A DNA stretch of 64,000 nucleotides from JACDAN01 sp963721345 (GTDB lineage Bacteria; Actinomycetota; Thermoleophilia; Gaiellales; Gaiellaceae), in the NCBI GenBank assembly GCA_963721345.1, contig CAVRIT010000001.1, positions 1,798,001 to 1,862,000 of the forward strand, in the 5' to 3' direction. Shown piece by piece: positions 1 through 7,761 of this stretch (positions are counted from its first letter, which is position 1; each line of letters opens with the position of its first letter). Below the pieces are notes generated by a model. The model was not told where the DNA came from. It saw only the letters and a program-made list of their open reading frames with translations, and did no database searches. A program made the translations under genes and the position numbers.

Positions 1-899
1 AGGAGGTCGAGCGTCTGGAGGCTCAGCCTCACGTTCTTGATCGTCGGAACGTCGAGCCCGCACAGGAGCAGGAGCTCGTCCGTCGAGTCCAGCGTGGCCA
101 GCATCGGCCCGTGGAAGAACGGCGAGGTGTCGACGACGATCATCTCGTACGACTCCTTCGCCACCTCGAGGAGGCGCGAGATCTTGGCCTCCGTGACGAG
201 CTCGGCGTCCTCCGGCCGGATCGGCGCGGGGAGGACGTCGACGCCCGAGGCGTGCCGCGTCGTGTAGCCCGCGAGCTTCTCGGGGTCGAGCTCGCCCGGT
301 GCGACGACCAGGTCGTAGATCGTCTTGTCGGGCTCGATCCCCAGCATGATCGCGGCGTCGCCGAACTGGAGGTCGAGGTCGAGCAGAAGCGTCCGCTTGC
401 CGCCGTGCTTGGCGAAGGCGGTCGCGAGATTGGTCGACATCACCGTCTTGCCGGTGCCGCCCTTGGGCGAGAACACCGTCAGGATCCGGCCGAGCTCGCC
501 GACGTGACTGCTCTTGCCGGCGTGGCAGGCCTTGCGGATCGAGAAGACGACGTTTTCGGGCAGCTGCGGAAGAAGGAGCACGTCCGCGACGTCCGCCTCG
601 AGCGCCGACTCGAGCAGCGCCGAGGCCTCGCCCGAGGCGAGCAGGACGATCGGCGCACGGGTGTACTCGCGGATCGCAGCGAGGTCGTCACCCGGGAGCT
701 CGGAGGCACGCGTCGCGTGCAGGACGGCCTGGAGGTGACCGCCTGCCAGTGCGCCCGCCCCTTCGCGCACGGACTGGCTGCGGCCGACCACGTTCATCTC
801 CGGGTGGTGCGTGAGCGCCTCGGTCAGCTCGTTGAGGCCCTCACAACTCCCCGTGATGTAGATCCGGGTGCCCTCGTGGTAGGTGTTGACGTCGCTCAT
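1..899 (-). CDS. CpaE/TadZ-like pilus assembly ATPase (C-terminus beyond window edge)
   Basis: Begins at the ATG at 899-897 and runs off the left edge, leaving about 299 residues. Residues 1-130 look like the receiver-like N-terminal domain of CpaE/TadZ. A MinD/ParA-type domain follows, with a deviant Walker A KGGTGKT at 146-152, then LLLDLDLQFGD (about 171-180) and a Walker B-like VVDTSPF. In the family these ATPases localise the Tad pilus machine at the inner membrane. The start codon overlaps the stop of the upstream cpaB-like gene by 4 bp (ATGA), so the two are probably translationally coupled. The expected next genes (cpaF, tadB, tadC) would lie outside the window. Confidence 0.9.
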   Translation of the reverse strand, partial: MSDVNTYHEGTRIYITGSCEGLNELTEALTHHPEMNVVGRSQSVREGAGALAGGHLQAVLHATRASELPGDDLAAIREYTRAPIVLLASGEASALLESALEADVADVLLLPQLPENVVFSIRKACHAGKSSHVGELGRILTVFSPKGGTGKTVMSTNLATAFAKHGGKRTLLLDLDLQFGDAAIMLGIEPDKTIYDLVVAPGELDPEKLAGYTTRHASGVDVLPAPIRPEDAELVTEAKISRLLEVAKESYEMIVVDTSPFFHGPMLATLDSTDELLLLCGLDVPTIKNVRLSLQTLDL

Positions 900-1642
900 C
901 GAGCCCTCCTTGCTTTGCGCGGCGCGGTGAACACCGAGCGATCGGTGTCCGCAGGTGCGCGGCTGTCGGCGGCGTCGGTCACCGGCCTGAGCTGGAGCGA
1001 CCACTCGCCATGCGTGACGAGGTGGAAGAGCTTCTGCGCCTGCGCGTCGCTGACGCGGAGGAGCACCGAGAACGCCTCGTCAGGTCGTGCCGTGAGCTTG
1101 CTGTCGACACCGGCGTCGCCGGGTGCCTTGAGCACGAGCAGATCACGTAGGACGACCTTCGTGAACCGTGTGCGCTGCGTTCCCTCGAACTCGAGCGAGC
1201 CGACGAAGTCGACGCGGTCGCCCGTCTGGAGCGTGCCCATCAGCAGCTGGTGCTCGCTGCCCGGAACCTGCACGGCGCGGGCACGGCCCTTGAGCTGGGC
1301 ATAGACACCCTGCTCGCCGAGGGGCTTGAAGCGGTTCAGGGTGACCTGCTCGCCTTCGTAGACCTTCTCGGTCGCGACGAGCTGCTCGATCTGATCCGGC
1401 TCGGAGATCGCGCCGGGAACGACGTTCCGCCGTGCAACCTCGACAGCCTTGAGCAAGTTGCGGTCGCCAACCTCGCTGCCCGACGTCCCGACCAGGATCT
1501 CGCCGGCGGCGACGTACACGGGCACGAGATCCTCGCCCGACTGCACGGTGCGCTTGTAGTTCGTCACGTAGAAGATCGTCAGCAGCGCGGCGAGAACTGC
1601 CAGGGCCACTGCGATCCCGATATTTCGAAGTCTGTAACTCAT
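896..1642 (-). CDS. cpaB: Flp pilus assembly protein CpaB/RcpC-like
   Basis: A 248-residue protein with one N-terminal membrane segment (about residues 8-27, hydrophobic IAVALAVLAALLTIFYV). A SAF-like beta-clip region (about 40-115) follows, in which residues LVPVYVAAGEILVGT match the usual start of the SAF domain. The C-terminal part resembles the RcpC/CpaB domain. CpaB proteins sit in the envelope and are thought to help secretin or pilus passage. In a Gram-positive lineage without an outer membrane the role is less clear. It lies between the tadG-like and cpaE-like genes in the same direction and overlaps the latter by 4 bp. Confident in family, not in exact function. Confidence 0.88.
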   Translation of the reverse strand: MSYRLRNIGIAVALAVLAALLTIFYVTNYKRTVQSGEDLVPVYVAAGEILVGTSGSEVGDRNLLKAVEVARRNVVPGAISEPDQIEQLVATEKVYEGEQVTLNRFKPLGEQGVYAQLKGRARAVQVPGSEHQLLMGTLQTGDRVDFVGSLEFEGTQRTRFTKVVLRDLLVLKAPGDAGVDSKLTARPDEAFSVLLRVSDAQAQKLFHLVTHGEWSLQLRPVTDAADSRAPADTDRSVFTAPRKARRAR

Positions 1643-1675
1643 AGGGGCGGTGTCTCTCCTTGTCTCTACTCGGGA

Positions 1676-2578
1676 TTACTCGATCAGGGCGACGGTTTTT
1701 GCTCCAAAATTCGGTTCGCCCGCCGATTCGCTGATGATTCCCTCCCACACCATGTCCTTGAAGTAGCCGTACAAACGCGAGTCCTTCGAACCGTGGATCT
1801 CGTAGTCCGTGATGTGAAAGACTGCGAAGCCCACGACGAAGTATTCGAACCCCGACCCCTGCGCGCGGGTCTGGCTGTAGACCGGGAAGAGGAGCTCGGT
1901 TTCGTCGCGGAAATTCAGAGCACCTTTGACGTGCGACGAATTCGGCTTCATACCGGGATCCGAGTAGTACCAGCGACCGTTGTCCATGACGGCGTCGAGC
2001 CCATTCCTGATCCAGTCGCCGAGAGTCGACGGGCCCGTGCCGCCGTGTGAACTGTCGATGTTGATCAGGCGGAACGCGCCGGGGCCGACCTTGAAGAAGT
2101 CCAGAGTCGTCTCGTTGTCCTCGTTCCAGCAAGTCCGACCACACTGCAGCATCGGGTGGGACTCGTCGACGGCAATCGGCGCAGCCCACTTCGCCGCGCT
2201 CAGCGTCCCGGTGCGAGCCGCTGCCTTAGCGCGGACGTCGACGAGCGCGTGGTCAAAGAGGTTGGCGAAGAAGCCGGGCGCCGGGCGATCGGTCGTGACC
2301 TCGATCGTGTCGTTCGGCGTGACGGTATTTCGGAACTTCACGTTTCCCGCCTCGAGGCCACCGTCGTTCGTGTCGGCATAGTCGAGGGCCGCCAGCTGCG
2401 CGGCGGCGGTGTTCGCCGGCAGTTCCTGGGCGCCGGCGAGCGCGGCCGCGTCGGCGTTCGCCTGCAGCTTTCGGTCAGCCCGGTACCACGAGCCGACGTC
2501 GATGACGAGCGCCGCCATCCCGATCAGGGCTGTCAGGAACAGCAGCGACAGGACGAGTGACTGGCCGCGCTGGTTCAT
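1676..2578 (-). CDS. TadG-like pilus-associated pseudopilin/assembly protein
   Basis: A 300-residue protein starting MNQRGQSLVL, with a hydrophobic helix at about 6-28 and then the typical TadE/G-like stretch DRKLQANADAAALAGAQEL. The remainder is a large extracytoplasmic domain with Cys residues (CGRTCW near residue 147). TadG-like proteins are minor components of Tad pili, anchored by the N-terminal helix. Its ATG overlaps the tadE stop by 4 bp, showing a single operon. The sequence diverges strongly after residue 60, so binding or adhesive function cannot be assigned. Confidence 0.85.
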   Translation of the reverse strand: MNQRGQSLVLSLLFLTALIGMAALVIDVGSWYRADRKLQANADAAALAGAQELPANTAAAQLAALDYADTNDGGLEAGNVKFRNTVTPNDTIEVTTDRPAPGFFANLFDHALVDVRAKAAARTGTLSAAKWAAPIAVDESHPMLQCGRTCWNEDNETTLDFFKVGPGAFRLINIDSSHGGTGPSTLGDWIRNGLDAVMDNGRWYYSDPGMKPNSSHVKGALNFRDETELLFPVYSQTRAQGSGFEYFVVGFAVFHITDYEIHGSKDSRLYGYFKDMVWEGIISESAGEPNFGAKTVALIE

Positions 2579-2967
2579 TCGACCCGCTCCGTCGTGGTGC
2601 TGGTCATTCGGCCAGACTTGATCGTTACCCCCATCAACTTGATCGAGTAGGGGTAGCTCGCCGAGACCCTGACCTCGTCGCCGGGATTCCAGGACGACGT
2701 GACCGTGATCTGGAGGTCGGCCGCTTTGAGGTCGGTCCCGGCTGTTCGGACCTGAGCGACCGTCGCAGCGACGGGGTCGCTGAGGTGGCGCGCCACGGCG
2801 CCCTTACGTGCGCCGGCGCGAACAGCATCCGTCAGCGAGATGTAGTTGTTGAAGGTGATCCCAAACTGGATGATCCCGAAGAGGAGCACCACCATGAGCG
2901 GCAGGACCATGGCAAACTCGGTCATGCTCTGACCACGCTCTGAACGGAATGCGGCTCGATTTTTCAC
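2575..2967 (-). CDS. tadE: TadE-like pseudopilin
   Basis: A 130-residue protein. The N-terminus has a short basic leader and a class of prepilin processing site: G12 followed by QSMTEF, with Glu at +5, then the hydrophobic helix AMVLPLMVVLLFGIIQFGI. This is the TadE signature. The segment ITFNNYISLTDAVRAGARKGAV is also typical of the family. TadE is a minor pseudopilin needed for Tad pilus assembly and is presumably cut by a TadV/CpaA-type peptidase, which is not encoded in the window. It is 129 bp downstream of flp, separated by a strong hairpin, and is coupled to the tadG-like gene. Confidence 0.9.
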   Translation of the reverse strand: MKNRAAFRSERGQSMTEFAMVLPLMVVLLFGIIQFGITFNNYISLTDAVRAGARKGAVARHLSDPVAATVAQVRTAGTDLKAADLQITVTSSWNPGDEVRVSASYPYSIKLMGVTIKSGRMTSTTTERVE

Positions 2968-3045
2968 GACTCTGGCGGCTCTCTCTTTTCGGTTCTTGCG
3001 GGGAAAAACTGCGGGGAGATCTGCGGCGGTGCTGCGGGAATGAGG

Positions 3046-3078
3046 GGGCGGGCTCTTCGGGCGACGAAGAACCCGCCC
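3046..3078 (-). terminator. Strong hairpin between flp and tadE
   Basis: Arms 3046-3059 and 3065-3078 pair over 14 positions with one mismatch and a 5-base loop. It lies just downstream of the flp stop (3097) on the transcribed minus strand. No U-run follows, so it may be a partial terminator or mRNA-stabilising stem that lets the pilin be made in excess over tadE. Confidence 0.6.
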
Positions 3079-3096
3079 GCCATGCCAAACTCAGGG

Positions 3097-3261
3097 CTAG
3101 CTGATGTAGCCGGCGACCCGAGTAATTGCGTTGATGATGTTGCCGGAGAGGAGCGACAGCGCACCGAACACGAGGGCCGTAATTACGGCCAAAACGACCC
3201 CGTACTCAGCCATGGTCTGCCCTTCCTCACGCTTCTGCAGCGAGATGAAAAGCTTCTGCAC
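3097..3261 (-). CDS. flp: Flp family type IVb major pilin
   Basis: A 54-residue prepilin. I chose the GTG at 3261-3259 because it is preceded by a strong ribosome site (GGGAGGTGAAA, 8 bases upstream) and yields a normal Flp length. An upstream in-frame ATG would add 42 residues unlike any leader. The processing site is G14 followed by QTMAEY, with Glu19 (+5) and Tyr20 as in Flp pilins, then a hydrophobic helix (VVLAVITALVFGALSLL). The mature pilin would be about 40 residues. It is the first gene of the Tad operon on the minus strand. Confidence 0.93.
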   Translation of the reverse strand: MQKLFISLQKREEGQTMAEYGVVLAVITALVFGALSLLSGNIINAITRVAGYIS

Positions 3262-3264
3262 CTG

Positions 3265-3275
3265 TTTCACCTCCC
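3265..3275 (-). promoter_or_regulatory. Strong ribosome binding site of flp
   Basis: On the minus strand this reads GGGAGGTGAAA, an almost ideal anti-16S match 8 bases before the GTG at 3261. It decides the start of flp and fits high pilin expression. Confidence 0.8.
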
Positions 3276-3647
3276 TTCGGGTTCTCGGTCGGCGCAGTAG
3301 GGCCGACGACGACACGTCAACTTCGAAAGGGGTTGAAACGGCTTGTTTCGAGCTCTTGTGTGACGGGGCGAATCCCAGGGTGCTCACGCCGAACCTTTCG
3401 GTAGTTCCTTTCGGCGTGGCCGCCCCGCCTAAGGGCTCTCAATTGCCCCCGTCTCATCGTGCTGGTGGCGACTGCGGGCGATCCCTCGATCTGGCGATTC
3501 CAAAAGTCGTCCCCCCGTTCGGGGGAACGGTCGCCAGGCCCGGATGCCCGATGAACCGTCCGATTCCGTATGCGGTCGCGGAACTCGAGTCAGAGATCCG
3601 CGCCGATGTGGCGGCCTCGGCGCTCTATGAGAGATCGGAGCAAGGCA
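3276..3647. other. Intergenic region between divergent flp and M15-like gene
   Basis: A stretch of about 370 bases with no convincing gene. It holds a perfect 9-bp inverted repeat (3385-3393 with 3410-3418) and a compact palindrome CCCCCG-TT-CGGGGG at 3512-3525. A TTGACG-like element (complement of 3315-3320) could be a -35 for flp, but no good -10 is seen. The palindromes lie in what would be 5' leaders of either gene and could be regulatory, but I recognise no riboswitch class. Confidence 0.45.
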
Positions 3648-5135
3648 ATGCCACAACGGACGTATCGCTTTTCCAGCCTGATCACCCGGTTCGTTCTTCT
3701 GTCGCTGGCCGCCGTCACCCTGTCGGTGCTGCGTCCTGCACGGAAGGCGGAGACCCGGGTGCGGGCGACTCGGCGTCGCCGGTCCGGCGCGCGCAGGGTC
3801 GCCGCCAGCCTGTCGTTCGCGACGCTGTTCTTCGCCGGTGCCGCGTTCTCGGCGGGCGCGGGCGACGTCGTCGCCAATCTCGTCGAGCAGCAGGTTGCGA
3901 CCGCGGATTCCTCCGCGCTCGAGGCCGCCGCCCCAACTGAAGAGGACGGCTGCGAGACGGTGCGCGGGATGACCGGCGACGGCGAGGATCTCGCCGACGC
4001 CACGACCTGCCCGACCGACGCCGAGGGCGAAACCCCGGCCGACACCGCGCCGCTGACCGACCCTGCAGCCGAGGCCGAGGCGCCGCTCTCGGCCGACACG
4101 GTGGACTCCGTCGACATGGCGTCGGCGGCGGAGCTCGTCAAGCAGGCCGCCGCCAACGAGGTCGCTGTCGCGAAGGCCGGCTCAGCCGCGCCGGAGAAGG
4201 CGGCCCCGACCGTGAGCAACGCGGTACGGGCCGAGGCCACGGCGGCCGCACCGGCCGGCAAGGGCTCGGCGACCAAGGACGACGGCGCCGCGCCGATGCT
4301 GAAGCCCGAGACGCAGGCGCACACGCACGCCGGCCAGCACGAGCCGGAGCTCGACGAGCCGAACACAGCCGCGACGATCTGGCTGCAGCGCTCGCTGCCC
4401 GACCCGACGCCGCCGTCGAAGCGGCTGACGAAGAAGTTCGCCAAGAACCTGACCCAGGCGTCGCGCAAGCACCGCGTTCACTGGTCGCTCATGCTCGGCG
4501 TCCTGCGCGCCCGCGGTCACCGCGGCTCCGCGCCGGCGACGAAGGCCGGGCTCAACCGGCTCGGACGCAACCTCGTCCGTCGCGGCGCGCGCCGTGACCA
4601 GTGGTCCGCCGTCCTGTCGCTCGAAGGGCGGACCGCGTTCGCCGACCGCGCGATCGCACTCACCCGTTACCACCGGGCGGTCGGGCTCCGCGCGCTCGTC
4701 CGCGGACTCGAGTGGGCCAAGCCGATGCTGACCAAGCGGCTGCTCGCCGACCAGCGCGTCGGGCTCTACTCCGGCGGCAGGCTCGACGTGCTCGCCGGCC
4801 GGGTCGACGTCCGCGTCATCGTCCTGATCCGCTTCCTCGCGGAGGCGCACGGTCAGGTCACGGTGACCTCGCTCAAGAGCGGCCACCGGCTGTTCTCGAG
4901 GCCCGGCGTCGTGTCGGCGCATATCTACGGCCTCGCCGTGGATATCGCCGCGCTCGGCGGCCAGACGATCACCGGCACGAACCAGCTGCCGGGATCGGTC
5001 ACGGAGCAGGCAGTGCGCAACATGCTGCTCCTCCCGGCCGAGCTCCGGCCCGTGCAGGTCATCTCCCTGCTCGGCCTGGGCGGCCCGTCGTTCCCGATGG
5101 CCAACCACTACGACCACATCCACGCAGGGTTCTAG
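3648..5135 (+). CDS. Membrane-anchored or secreted protein with M15-like (D,D-carboxypeptidase-type) C-terminal domain
   Basis: A 495-residue protein from the ATG at 3648, chosen for the GGAG 7 bases upstream. A hydrophobic stretch FVLLSLAAVTLSVL (about 14-27) and a second one near 60-75 suggest membrane insertion or a late signal. An Ala/Glu/Thr-rich low-complexity linker (about 85-240) follows, like a wall-spanning stalk. The C-terminus carries SAHIYGLAVDI (H425, D432) and ends DHIHAGF (D489, H490, H492). This is the zinc-ligand arrangement of M15/VanY-like peptidases. Likely acts on peptidoglycan outside the cell. It is divergent from the Tad operon, and the DUF192 gene follows after 19 bp. 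The fold call rests on motifs only. Confidence 0.65.
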   Translation: MPQRTYRFSSLITRFVLLSLAAVTLSVLRPARKAETRVRATRRRRSGARRVAASLSFATLFFAGAAFSAGAGDVVANLVEQQVATADSSALEAAAPTEEDGCETVRGMTGDGEDLADATTCPTDAEGETPADTAPLTDPAAEAEAPLSADTVDSVDMASAAELVKQAAANEVAVAKAGSAAPEKAAPTVSNAVRAEATAAAPAGKGSATKDDGAAPMLKPETQAHTHAGQHEPELDEPNTAATIWLQRSLPDPTPPSKRLTKKFAKNLTQASRKHRVHWSLMLGVLRARGHRGSAPATKAGLNRLGRNLVRRGARRDQWSAVLSLEGRTAFADRAIALTRYHRAVGLRALVRGLEWAKPMLTKRLLADQRVGLYSGGRLDVLAGRVDVRVIVLIRFLAEAHGQVTVTSLKSGHRLFSRPGVVSAHIYGLAVDIAALGGQTITGTNQLPGSVTEQAVRNMLLLPAELRPVQVISLLGLGGPSFPMANHYDHIHAGF

Positions 5136-5154
5136 GAACTGCGGAGAAGCTGCG

Positions 5155-5499
5155 ATGAGCGAAGTCACCCTCAAGCGAGAGAACGGCGAGGTCGTCGTCG
5201 ACCAGTGCGTCGTCGCCGATTCGCCGGTCTCTCGTCTGAGGGGACTTCTCGGACGCAGCGAGCTGAGGCCGGGCGAGGGGCTGCTGCTCCGCCCGGCTTC
5301 AGCGGTCCACACCTGCTTCATGCGCTTCCCGATCGACGTGGTCTTCCTGGACGGAGGACTCCGCGTGCTCGGGATCTCTGACGAGCTTCACCCCTGGCGC
5401 GCCGCTTCCAGGCGCGGCGCCCGCGCCGTCCTCGAGCTCCCGGCGGGAGAATCGGCCCGCCGCGGGCTCGAGGTCGGCGACCAGCTTCGCGGCGCCTAG
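5155..5499 (+). CDS. DUF192 family protein
   Basis: A 114-residue protein with the DUF192 pattern: RLRGLLGR near residue 28, GEGLLLRP, HTCFMRFPIDVVFLD (about 52-66) and a hydrophobic C-terminal half. DUF192 proteins are small beta-rich proteins, often exported in other phyla. This one has no signal peptide. Their biochemical role is unknown. It starts 19 bp after the M15-like gene and probably shares its transcript. Confidence 0.85.
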   Translation: MSEVTLKRENGEVVVDQCVVADSPVSRLRGLLGRSELRPGEGLLLRPASAVHTCFMRFPIDVVFLDGGLRVLGISDELHPWRAASRRGARAVLELPAGESARRGLEVGDQLRGA

Positions 5500-5543
5500 C
5501 GGCCCATCTCGCATCCGGCTCCCGAGTAAGGTTCGCGCTGCGC

Positions 5544-6905
5544 TTGGCTAATTCGACGCACCGCACGGGCGCATTGCTCCTCGTCGCAATCTCTTTCGCG
5601 TCCGCCTGCAGCGGAGGCGATCAATCCAGCGATTCGAACGGCTCGAAGGCGCAGCGTTCCGCCGAAGTCGACCACATGCCCGCGGTCGCGAGGGTCGCGA
5701 ACAGCAACGTCAAGGCACTCGTCGCTCTCAACGCCATTCACACAACGGGTGGCGTTGCATCGTGCGAGATTCGCGTTGTAGGGGAAGAGGCCACGATCGA
5801 CCTCACCAGCGTGGACGGTTACTGGGCGCAGATTCCCGTCAACTGGCGACTCGCCGAGAACCCGCCGGCCCCGACGAGCGCCGACAAGCTGCGGGAGAGC
5901 ACCATGGACTTGCCCCTTCCCGACGGCGTCGACGTCCTGCGAATGCAGTTGGGTGCAGCCGGTCAGCCTCCTCCCGAGGAGGGCGCAAGCGCAGGGAGAC
6001 TCGTTGGCTGTGGCATCAGCGCCGAGGGCGAGCTGGAAGTCGCAGCGACTCGGCCTCGCACCGAGACGCCTCCCGTCACTGCATCCGAGTACGCGGCCGA
6101 AGTCCGGCGCCTGCTCGAGCAGTTCGACGCGTACGACATGGGGCTAGCGACGGTTACGGAGCGCGGAAAGACGGTGTACGACTACCGTCGGTTCGCGGAC
6201 TCGTTCGACGCCTTGGATCCACCGAGCGCGATCGCTTCGAGCCACGAGTCGCTGGTCGACTCCCTCCGCCTTGTCGCCAGGATGATCGCTATCGCGGAGA
6301 CGCCGGCTGCCGTCGAGTCGCTCCTGACGAGCGCGCCGGTTCTGACGCTCGCCGGCTCGCTGCGCAAGATGCGCGCGTACGCCGGGTCCACCAAGCCGCG
6401 GAGCAACGATCCGACGGGTCGCGGCGCATGTTCGAAGAAGGAAGCGGGCCGTCTGGCGAAGGGGGAGTTGAAATCCGCAGTCGGAGGGGCCCCGTACGTG
6501 GCGACTTCCGCGTGCGGCGACTTCACCGGGGATGGCGTTCCGGACATGATCTTCCAGGCGACCTGGGGCGCGAGCGCCTTCACCTCCGTCGCGGTGGCTC
6601 GAGAGGGCGACGGTTGGCGCCTCGCCCTGACCCGTCAGGGAATGCCGCTCCTCCCGTTCAAAGGCGATGTCATCGCGAGCAAGAAGGTCCTCCGGCCGAA
6701 CGATCCAAACTGTTGCCCGACCGGTGGCTGGGATCACGAGCGGCTCCACTGGTCCGACGGGAGCCTTCGAGTCGTCGACCGCTTTCACACCGATGACGTG
6801 TTCATCTGCTCACCGCTTTCGGGCGAGACGCGAACGTCCAAGGCGGCGAACACCGGCTTGAACGACGACGCCATCTCGGGCATGCTCGCCGCCTGTAAGG
6901 AGTAG
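5544..6905 (+). CDS. Putative lipoprotein with FG-GAP-like calcium motif
   Basis: A 453-residue protein starting at the TTG at 5544; no better start or clear ribosome site is seen. The N-terminus (ALLLVAISFASACSGG) looks like a signal peptide with a weak lipobox before Cys22, followed by a Ser/Asn/Gly-rich linker. Near residue 330 is ACGDFTGDGVPDMIF, a DxxGDGxxD loop as in FG-GAP/VCBS repeats, which may bind calcium. The rest is not recognised. Paired Cys residues (for example NCCP near 390) fit an extracytoplasmic protein. A function cannot be assigned. Confidence 0.6.
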   Translation: MANSTHRTGALLLVAISFASACSGGDQSSDSNGSKAQRSAEVDHMPAVARVANSNVKALVALNAIHTTGGVASCEIRVVGEEATIDLTSVDGYWAQIPVNWRLAENPPAPTSADKLRESTMDLPLPDGVDVLRMQLGAAGQPPPEEGASAGRLVGCGISAEGELEVAATRPRTETPPVTASEYAAEVRRLLEQFDAYDMGLATVTERGKTVYDYRRFADSFDALDPPSAIASSHESLVDSLRLVARMIAIAETPAAVESLLTSAPVLTLAGSLRKMRAYAGSTKPRSNDPTGRGACSKKEAGRLAKGELKSAVGGAPYVATSACGDFTGDGVPDMIFQATWGASAFTSVAVAREGDGWRLALTRQGMPLLPFKGDVIASKKVLRPNDPNCCPTGGWDHERLHWSDGSLRVVDRFHTDDVFICSPLSGETRTSKAANTGLNDDAISGMLAACKE

Positions 6906-6969
6906 GCGGACGCGGTAGCTTCTGCCCGCTTGACGGCCCCGGAAGGTTTCAGTAGCTTTGTTTCGGAGC

Positions 6970-6981
6970 TAGTAGCTACTA
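6970..6981. promoter_or_regulatory. 12-bp perfect palindrome upstream of the ABC exporter operon
   Basis: TAGTAGCTACTA is perfectly self-complementary and AT-richer than its surroundings. It lies 30 bp before the GTG of the ABC ATPase, a position suited to an operator or promoter element. No regulator gene is adjacent. Confidence 0.35.
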
Positions 6982-7011
6982 ACTTTCGCCGCCATCCCGG
7001 GAGGAGCCCAG

Positions 7012-7761
7012 GTGTCTGAGAACGGCAGTCGCGACGGCGCGGTCGTCACCGCGCACGAGATCACACGCCGCTACGGCGAAGGCGAGACCGCCGTCGACGC
7101 GCTCCGTGGTGTCTCGCTCGAGGTCGAGCAGGGCAAGCTGACCGCGATCATGGGCCCGTCTGGGTCCGGGAAGTCGACGCTCATGCACATCCTCGCCGCG
7201 CTCGACCTACCCACGTCCGGCTACGTGACGATCGCCGACACCCGGCTCGGTGAGCTGAGTGACAAAGAGATCACGAAGATCCGCCGCAAACACATCGGCT
7301 TCATCTTCCAGTTCTTCAACCTCCTGCCGATGCTCACCGCGCGGGAGAACATGGAGCTTCCGCTCGCTCTCGCCGGCGAGAAGCCCGATCGCGCCTTCTT
7401 CGACGAGCTCGTGAAGCGTGTCGGCCTCGCGGATCGGCTCACGCACCGGCCGTCGGAGCTCTCCGGCGGCCAGCAACAGCGCGTGGCGATCGCCCGCGCG
7501 CTCGTCTCGCGGCCCACGGTCGTCTTCGCCGACGAGCCCACCGGCAACCTCGATTCCAAGACCGGCGGCGAGATCCTCGAGCTTCTCCACGAGTCGGTCG
7601 AGACCTACGGCCAGACGATGGTGATGGTCACGCACGAGGCACGCGCGGCGGCGGCGGCCGATCGCATTCTCTTCCTGGCCGACGGCAGAATCGTCAAGGA
7701 CCTGGGCGGCGCCGGGGAAGAGGAGATCCTCGAGACGGTCCGGGACGTCACGCTGACGTGA
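7012..7761 (+). CDS. ABC transporter ATPase, MacB/LolD type
   Basis: A 249-residue ATPase from a GTG preceded by GGGAGGAG. It has Walker A GPSGSGKST (about 47-55), a Q-loop in FIFQFFNLLP, the signature LSGGQQQRVAIARAL and Walker B VVFADEPTGNLDS, followed by the His switch (VTHEAR). The NLLPMLTARENMELP segment is typical of the MacB/LolD/FtsE-like branch that works with FtsX-type permeases. It overlaps the downstream permease by 4 bp (GTGA), so the pair should form one complex in the inner membrane. The cargo is unknown: lipids, peptides or drugs are all seen in the family. Confidence 0.93.
   Translation: MSENGSRDGAVVTAHEITRRYGEGETAVDALRGVSLEVEQGKLTAIMGPSGSGKSTLMHILAALDLPTSGYVTIADTRLGELSDKEITKIRRKHIGFIFQFFNLLPMLTARENMELPLALAGEKPDRAFFDELVKRVGLADRLTHRPSELSGGQQQRVAIARALVSRPTVVFADEPTGNLDSKTGGEILELLHESVETYGQTMVMVTHEARAAAAADRILFLADGRIVKDLGGAGEEEILETVRDVTLT

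Noticed and set aside
3276..3647. Possible c-di-AMP (ydaO) or c-di-GMP riboswitch in the flp/M15 gap
   Set aside because: Palindromes are present, but none of the conserved core elements of those riboswitches could be placed.
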